Source: Litorimonas sp964511495 | Lineage (GTDB): Bacteria; Pseudomonadota; Alphaproteobacteria; Caulobacterales; Maricaulaceae | Length of the DNA: 64,000 bases | Reading direction: 5' to 3' | Assembly: GCA_964511495.1 (NCBI GenBank) | Contig: CAZEFT010000006.1 | Span: 92,646 to 156,645, forward strand | In this document: one piece after another, positions 59,691-64,000 of the stretch | Position numbering within the stretch: the stretch's first letter is position 1 | How the letters are laid out: each line of letters opens with the position of its first letter | Position numbers and translations under genes: made by a program | Notes under the pieces: model-generated | Told to the model about the DNA's origin: nothing | The model's input: the letters and a program-made list of their open reading frames with translations, nothing else | Databases searched by the model: none

Positions 59691-61772
59691 CTATTCGGGT
59701 GGGATATGTTCAGCAAAAAACGCTTCCAGGCCGCGAATATAAATCGCCGTTGTTCGAAGCCCCCATCCCGAATGCCTCGCACCGTCCAAAATAAGAAATT
59801 CATGGTCCACCCCGGCCTTTTCAAGCGCTTCAGACATTTTCTCGCTCTGTTCAATATCGACAATCTGATCATCTGAACCATGCGCTAAGAAGATAGGCGT
59901 TTGAATAGAGGCCGCGTGAAAGGCAGGAGAGACATTCGCCAACCTATCGCGGTCAGCTTTTTCATCACCGATTGACTCGGTCCAATATTCATAGACTCCT
60001 GATTTGGAGCCGAAATCCTTGCGGACTTGCCTCAACATCCGCCGTAAATCCGTCGGCCCTCCTCCACTGGCCACGCATTGAAACATATTCGGTCTTTGAA
60101 TAACGGCAAAAAGCGCAGCATAGCCACCATAGCTATAGCCTGAAATGCAGGTCTTCTCACGTGAGGCCAAACCCTGCGAAAACAGATAATTGACGGAGTC
60201 ATAGATATCCGTCTGCATAACGCCGCCCCACTCCCGAAAACCTGCCCGTGCAAAATCTCGGCCATAGCCCGAAGATCCCCGGAAATTGGGCTGCAAAATT
60301 TGATAACCCTTAGAGGCAAAATATTGAACCTGCGGGTCATAAATCGGGAAATTCCGGACTTCCGGGCCCCCATGGGGCATGACGATAAGCGGCGCTTGTT
60401 TATCACCAATGGATGTGGGCAGTGTATGATAGGCCGTAATGTCCTGACCATCGCTCATTTTGATTGTCAAAATATTTGTCTTGCTGCGATGTTCAAATGT
60501 TGGAAAACGATTGGATGCAAATAATTGACGCGGAGCATTTTTATCTTTGTCAAAAATATAAATTTCTGCGGACTTATTCGTTGAACTCACGCGAATAATT
60601 GCCTTGGACTTTGCTTTATCAACATCCAATAGCTCCACATTCTCCTCAAGCGCAAACTGACTGCGCAAGGATTTATAAAGCGCTTCATATTCAGGGTCGA
60701 AAAACTTGTAGTTCAGATATTCGTCGTAAAAACCCACCGCCAAAAACTTATCACCATCACTCGATGTCAAAGCCTGCTCTATATCGACCTTGGGATGTTC
60801 ATATATCGTTTTCGTGTAGGAATCCGTGATAGGGTTGTAAATTTTGACATTCCGCCGCGCGTCCCCCTCTTCATTCGCAAGAACGTAGAACCCTTTCGAA
60901 TCTTCGGTGGCCGCAATAGGCAAGAAGTCAAAATTCTTTTCATCTTCATCTGGATTGATTTTAAACGTTTTAATTTTTTTCCAATCATAACGTTTGCGAC
61001 GTTGATCATAGCCCTGACTGGCATGAACACTCATTTTTTTGCAGGACTTCCCATGGCAATCCATACGGAAAACCGGGCGTCCCTGACGATCTGTGTGCCA
61101 TGCGGCCGTCTGAGTATTGCCACGAGCAATTCGTTCGGCATCTCCACTGATAATATTCACGCGCCAAAGATCTAAATCATTATTTCGCCTTGCAGGCATG
61201 ATTATATGCTCTGAATCAGAAGGCAGAATATTTGTGATTGTCGTCAGCCCCCAATTCCCCCCGGCGATTTCAGTTTGGTTTTGAAACAGAGCCGTGTAGC
61301 CCTCCTCGGTGGGACTGGTCGAAATCATGCGTGTGCCGCCCAAAATAATTTTTCGGCCATTATCGACGAGACCCGGAAAACGGAATAATTTGATCAACAC
61401 CCGTTCTGAATTAGCCCAATGCACAGAAAGGGGCTGTGTCGTTCTTGGTAAACGCAATCTGCGTCCCGGACGCATAGCTTCCAAATCAAAAAATTCGATA
61501 AAGGAATAACCTTCATTCTGTATGGTTTCGACAAGACACCCGGTGTCATTCAACTCGACATATCTACCGTCAGGGTCTTTGCAATAATGCTGATAATCAT
61601 GGACGATGTAAGCGAGGTATTTCCCATCAGGGGACATGACAGGTGGAGAATGATTGGCCGAGTCAAATACTGCCAACCCAGCCTCTTCCCCATTGGCGGC
61701 CTTCGCAATTGGGGCGACATTCAAACACAGACAGAAACAAAAGATACTAAAAACAAAGGCACGAAAATTCAT
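59691..61772 (-). CDS. S9 prolyl-oligopeptidase-family peptidase, exported
   Basis: About 693 residues with a signal peptide (MNFRAFVFSIFCFCLCLNV, cleavage near AKA-AN). The N-terminal two thirds form a beta-propeller. The C-terminal alpha/beta-hydrolase domain has the nucleophile in ISGYSYGGYAALF, the Asp in AHGSDDQIVDIE and the His in DGARHSGWG. It is related to the dipeptidyl/acylaminoacyl peptidases that many Caulobacterales export to the periplasm for peptide use. I choose ATG 61772 over a TTG five codons upstream because the signal peptide then starts correctly. Confidence 0.9.
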   Translation of the reverse strand: MNFRAFVFSIFCFCLCLNVAPIAKAANGEEAGLAVFDSANHSPPVMSPDGKYLAYIVHDYQHYCKDPDGRYVELNDTGCLVETIQNEGYSFIEFFDLEAMRPGRRLRLPRTTQPLSVHWANSERVLIKLFRFPGLVDNGRKIILGGTRMISTSPTEEGYTALFQNQTEIAGGNWGLTTITNILPSDSEHIIMPARRNNDLDLWRVNIISGDAERIARGNTQTAAWHTDRQGRPVFRMDCHGKSCKKMSVHASQGYDQRRKRYDWKKIKTFKINPDEDEKNFDFLPIAATEDSKGFYVLANEEGDARRNVKIYNPITDSYTKTIYEHPKVDIEQALTSSDGDKFLAVGFYDEYLNYKFFDPEYEALYKSLRSQFALEENVELLDVDKAKSKAIIRVSSTNKSAEIYIFDKDKNAPRQLFASNRFPTFEHRSKTNILTIKMSDGQDITAYHTLPTSIGDKQAPLIVMPHGGPEVRNFPIYDPQVQYFASKGYQILQPNFRGSSGYGRDFARAGFREWGGVMQTDIYDSVNYLFSQGLASREKTCISGYSYGGYAALFAVIQRPNMFQCVASGGGPTDLRRMLRQVRKDFGSKSGVYEYWTESIGDEKADRDRLANVSPAFHAASIQTPIFLAHGSDDQIVDIEQSEKMSEALEKAGVDHEFLILDGARHSGWGLRTTAIYIRGLEAFFAEHIPPE

Positions 61773-61976
61773 AATCTTGCCTAACAAATCAGTCTTTCTG
61801 TGCCAACTTTAAATTTTCTGTCTCAAATTTTACACCAAAATTTTGAGAACTCCGTCCTGCTTTGATTGTCCAAAACACCCAATTTATAGCCTTGGCAATC
61901 ACCCTTTAGACAATCGCAAGACTAACGATTGTGCCAATGCAGCTTTTTCGCTATCCCGATGAAAAGGCAGGCACAT

Positions 61977-62573
61977 ATGACAAATAATTATAAAGATGTC
62001 GTCAGCCCTTCGACACCGCGTATGGGGAATGCGCTGACACGGTGGATAGGGCGAATGATTCTCAAAATGATAGGGTGGAAGATGACCGGCCGCCTGCCCG
62101 ATCGCAAACAAATCATCATTATCGGTGCGCCTCATACATCCAATTGGGATTTGATTTTGGCGATGGGCTGCATGCTGGCCGCTGGCTTGCGCTTTTCATG
62201 GATGATGAAAAAGGAAGCCTTTTTCTGGCCCTTAGGCAGTTTGTGGAAAGCTTTGGGCGGTATTCCCATCGACCGAGGCGGAGATGTGGATGTAGTGGGC
62301 CAAATTTCTGAATACTTCCAAAACAATGATAATGTGTGGATTGGTCTCACCCCTGAAGGTACACGCAGCAAAGTCGAAACATTTAAAAAAGGATATTTGC
62401 GTATGGCCTATGGCACAGGCGTTCCTCTTTTTGTTATCGGCATTAATGCCCCCACAAAGGAAGTCGTTCTGGATAAAATCTGGGAGACAACCGGAGATTT
62501 GGAAACAGACAATGCAGCCGTCAAAGCTTATTTTGATGCCAATTTCAAAGGGATTCGCCCCGAATACGGGTGA
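61977..62573 (+). CDS. PlsC-like lysophospholipid acyltransferase, copy 1
   Basis: A 198-residue acyltransferase. It has the catalytic HTSNWD (His-x4-Asp, near residue 53) and acceptor motif TPEGTRSKVETFKKGYL near residue 125. ATG 61977 (MTNNYKDVV) starts the conserved region; upstream codons look non-coding. Family members acylate lysophosphatidate or related lipids at the inner membrane face. The next gene is a paralogue. Confidence 0.87.
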   Translation: MTNNYKDVVSPSTPRMGNALTRWIGRMILKMIGWKMTGRLPDRKQIIIIGAPHTSNWDLILAMGCMLAAGLRFSWMMKKEAFFWPLGSLWKALGGIPIDRGGDVDVVGQISEYFQNNDNVWIGLTPEGTRSKVETFKKGYLRMAYGTGVPLFVIGINAPTKEVVLDKIWETTGDLETDNAAVKAYFDANFKGIRPEYG

Positions 62574-62606
62574 CCTGTTCTTGGCCAAACTATCGGAGTG
62601 TATCCG

Positions 62607-63203
62607 ATGAAATATAACAATCCTCACATGAGCGAATATTCGCCGCGTATGGGCAATGCTTTCACCCGCGCCATGGGCTCATTTGGCCTCAAACTAACGG
62701 GATGGAGCCTACACGGGCAAATGCCCGATGTCCCGAAATTTGTCATTGTCGGCGTGCCGCATACGTCAAATTGGGATGCAATTTCCGCCTCTCTCGCCAT
62801 GCTGGCCTCAGGTTTTAAATATACCTTTCTTATTAAGAAAGAATGGTTCTTCTGGCCGATGGGGCCCATATTCCGCGCGCTCGGGGGTTATCCTGTGGAC
62901 CGCGGCAAAGGCGCGGATGTCGTGGCGCAATTGGTCAAACTATTTGAAAGCGAAGACAAAGTCTGCGTTGGTTTCCCACCCGAGGGCACTCGAGCTAAGG
63001 TCGAGCGTTACAAAACGGGCTATCTGCGCGCCGCCTATGCCGCTAATGTACCCGTCTTTATCTGCGCCTTTGATGGCCCAAACAAACGTGTTGTACTTGA
63101 CCGCCTGTTTCCGCTGACGGGGGATTTAAAAGCCGATAATAAAGCGTTGAAAGCCTATGTCGATGAGACATGGATTGGCGTCCATCCCGAACGTCAAAAA
63201 TAA
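62607..63203 (+). CDS. PlsC-like lysophospholipid acyltransferase, copy 2
   Basis: A 198-residue paralogue of the preceding gene. It shares SPRMGNAFTRAMG, HTSNWD and PPEGTRAKVERYKTGYLRAA. ATG 62607 follows GGAG; a GTG three codons upstream is possible. The side-by-side pair suggests tandem duplication with possible divergence in acyl or head-group preference. Confidence 0.87.
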   Translation: MKYNNPHMSEYSPRMGNAFTRAMGSFGLKLTGWSLHGQMPDVPKFVIVGVPHTSNWDAISASLAMLASGFKYTFLIKKEWFFWPMGPIFRALGGYPVDRGKGADVVAQLVKLFESEDKVCVGFPPEGTRAKVERYKTGYLRAAYAANVPVFICAFDGPNKRVVLDRLFPLTGDLKADNKALKAYVDETWIGVHPERQK

Positions 63204-63232
63204 AAAGAAGTTAGGACAAACCGGAAGGCTAT

Positions 63233-63814
63233 ATGAATTCTCCGACACATAGCCTTCTCGCTCTCGCGCTTTTATCCAAAAAGGGCACGCCAAAACGAAA
63301 TTGGGCCGTGTTTATCGGCTCTCTCATTCCTGACCTCGCCATCTATCTCTGGGCCCCGTATCAAAGTCTGGTCAAGGGTGTGTCAGGCGAAGAGATGTGG
63401 CGGGAGCTTTATTTCCAAGCTCCCATGCAGAACTTGATCGCTTATTTCAACTCCATCCCGATTTATCTGGCTCTGTTGATATTGGGCTGGTTTGGCCGCA
63501 CCAAATTATGGGGTCAGCTATTGCTCTTTTTCGCAGCGGCGGCTCTCATCCATATGGCCACAGATTTACCCGTTCACGCCGATGATGCTTATCGCCATTT
63601 CTGGCCTCTTACAGATTGGCGGTTTTTCTCACCTCTGTCTTACTGGGACGCAGACCATCATTCACAATGGGTCAGCGGTGTTGAAAGCCTTATCGCACTC
63701 ATTTGTATCGTCACCCTCTGGCGACGTTTCCCAAAACTCTGGGTTAAAATCCTTTTGGGACTATCCGGCATTTTCTACGCCACTGCGCTAATCATGTTGA
63801 ACGTCATATGGTAA
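63233..63814 (+). CDS. Membrane-bound YdjM/DUF457-like protein
   Basis: A 193-residue membrane protein with about four helices. NSPTHSLLALALLSK and IGSLIPDLAIYLW at the N-terminus and HMATDLPVHADDAYRHFWPL plus YWDADHHSQ later supply the His/Asp set of the YdjM/DUF457 membrane-bound, predicted metal-dependent hydrolases. Biochemical function is unproven. It follows the acyltransferase pair by 29 bp, probably in the same transcript, hinting at a lipid-related role. Confidence 0.75.
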   Translation: MNSPTHSLLALALLSKKGTPKRNWAVFIGSLIPDLAIYLWAPYQSLVKGVSGEEMWRELYFQAPMQNLIAYFNSIPIYLALLILGWFGRTKLWGQLLLFFAAAALIHMATDLPVHADDAYRHFWPLTDWRFFSPLSYWDADHHSQWVSGVESLIALICIVTLWRRFPKLWVKILLGLSGIFYATALIMLNVIW

Positions 63815-63827
63815 TTCAGAGAGTGAT

Positions 63828-63907
63828 ACAGAATGATCCACACTTAGCGTTTTGAAACCCTCCATAAATTCAGTGCCTTGTGAGAAAATCAAGAGAATGA
63901 TCCCCAC
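63828..63907. repeat. Imperfect 16-bp direct repeats near the right window edge
   Basis: ACAGAATGATCCACAC (63828-63843) and AGAGAATGATCCCCAC (63892-63907) match at 14 of 16 positions and are exactly 64 bp apart. A weaker third copy (AGAGTGATAC) precedes the first. Spaced repeats of this kind occur at ends of IS21-family elements, but no transposase gene is inside the window. Confidence 0.4.
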
Positions 63908-64000
63908 ATGCTGAAGGTGCGGTATAGTAGATTTGTTCTTCACGGCGGGCCTAATCGTACGTTGGATTGGCGTGAAAGATGACATGCGTTGTTAAAAGGC

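Noticed and set aside
63788..63985. 65-codon minus-strand frame at the right edge
   Set aside because: It overlaps the YdjM-like gene end and the direct repeats, and shows no transposase or other family motif.

Overview
The window looks like a chromosomal segment of a marine, dimorphic, brown-alga-associated alphaproteobacterium of the Caulobacterales/Maricaulales type (Hyphomonadaceae-like). This is inferred from Caulobacter-type TonB-dependent receptors, an alginate-utilisation locus, a holdfast (hfs) polysaccharide locus with CtrA-type boxes, and alphaproteobacterial gene content. No rRNA, tRNA, CRISPR array or complete insertion sequence was seen. Base composition is moderate, with a few AT-rich orphan genes.

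Region 1 (1-11.8 kb) is an alginate locus on the minus strand. It holds a PL17 oligoalginate lyase lipoprotein (cut by the window edge), a PL6 alginate lyase lipoprotein, a GntR/FCD regulator and two large TonB-dependent receptors. The palindrome ATTGGTAGTACCAAT, or its half-sites, lies upstream of both receptors, the lyase operon and the regulator itself. The three structural promoters share one layout around a TTGACA box, so this is a compact self-contained regulon.

Region 2 (12.1-31.6 kb) is the most interesting part. It is a catabolic locus that I cannot assign to a known pathway. A plus-strand arm encodes an SSS sodium symporter, a HAD-like protein lacking the catalytic aspartates, a HisD-family dehydrogenase, a tandem SnoaL-like protein, a LacI regulator and a MetE-like zinc protein. 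A converging minus-strand arm encodes a TonB receptor, a lipoprotein alpha/beta hydrolase, a Tat-exported lipoprotein sulfatase, a bicupin, an SDR, two more tandem SnoaL-like proteins, a COG3618-type amidohydrolase/lactonase and an RraA-like aldolase. Five copies of a CG-centred palindrome (TTGCATTCGAATGCAA and variants) stand before five of its transcription units. They tie both arms to the local LacI regulator. The gene set reads as outer-membrane uptake, periplasmic desulfation/hydrolysis, sodium-driven import, then cytoplasmic oxidation, lactone opening and aldol cleavage of a sulfated small molecule. The substrate is unknown.

Region 3 (31.9-34.7 kb) has a trimeric autotransporter adhesin with a YadA-type head, an IxxNTxx heptad stalk and a YadA anchor, followed by a small exported protein. 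Region 4 (34.7-43.1 kb) carries a CaiB/AMACR-type racemase and a valine catabolic operon (mmsA, isobutyryl-CoA dehydrogenase, HIBCH-like, mmsB). The operon is interrupted by an AT-rich unknown gene, a DUF2937 gene and a macro-domain gene.

Region 5 (43.3-53.1 kb) is the holdfast-type locus: hfsE, hfsF, hfsG, hfsH and an extra GT2 on plus, hfsBA on minus, hfsD on plus. A perfect TTAA-N7-TTAA box lies before hfsE and TTAACCAT lies between hfsA and hfsD. The CpsD-like HfsB has lost its P-loop lysine. Region 6 (53.2-64 kb) is mostly housekeeping: MarC, a Sel1-like protein, a nitroreductase, gatCAB with an inserted cupin gene, an S9 peptidase, two tandem acyltransferases and a membrane-bound YdjM/DUF457-like protein.
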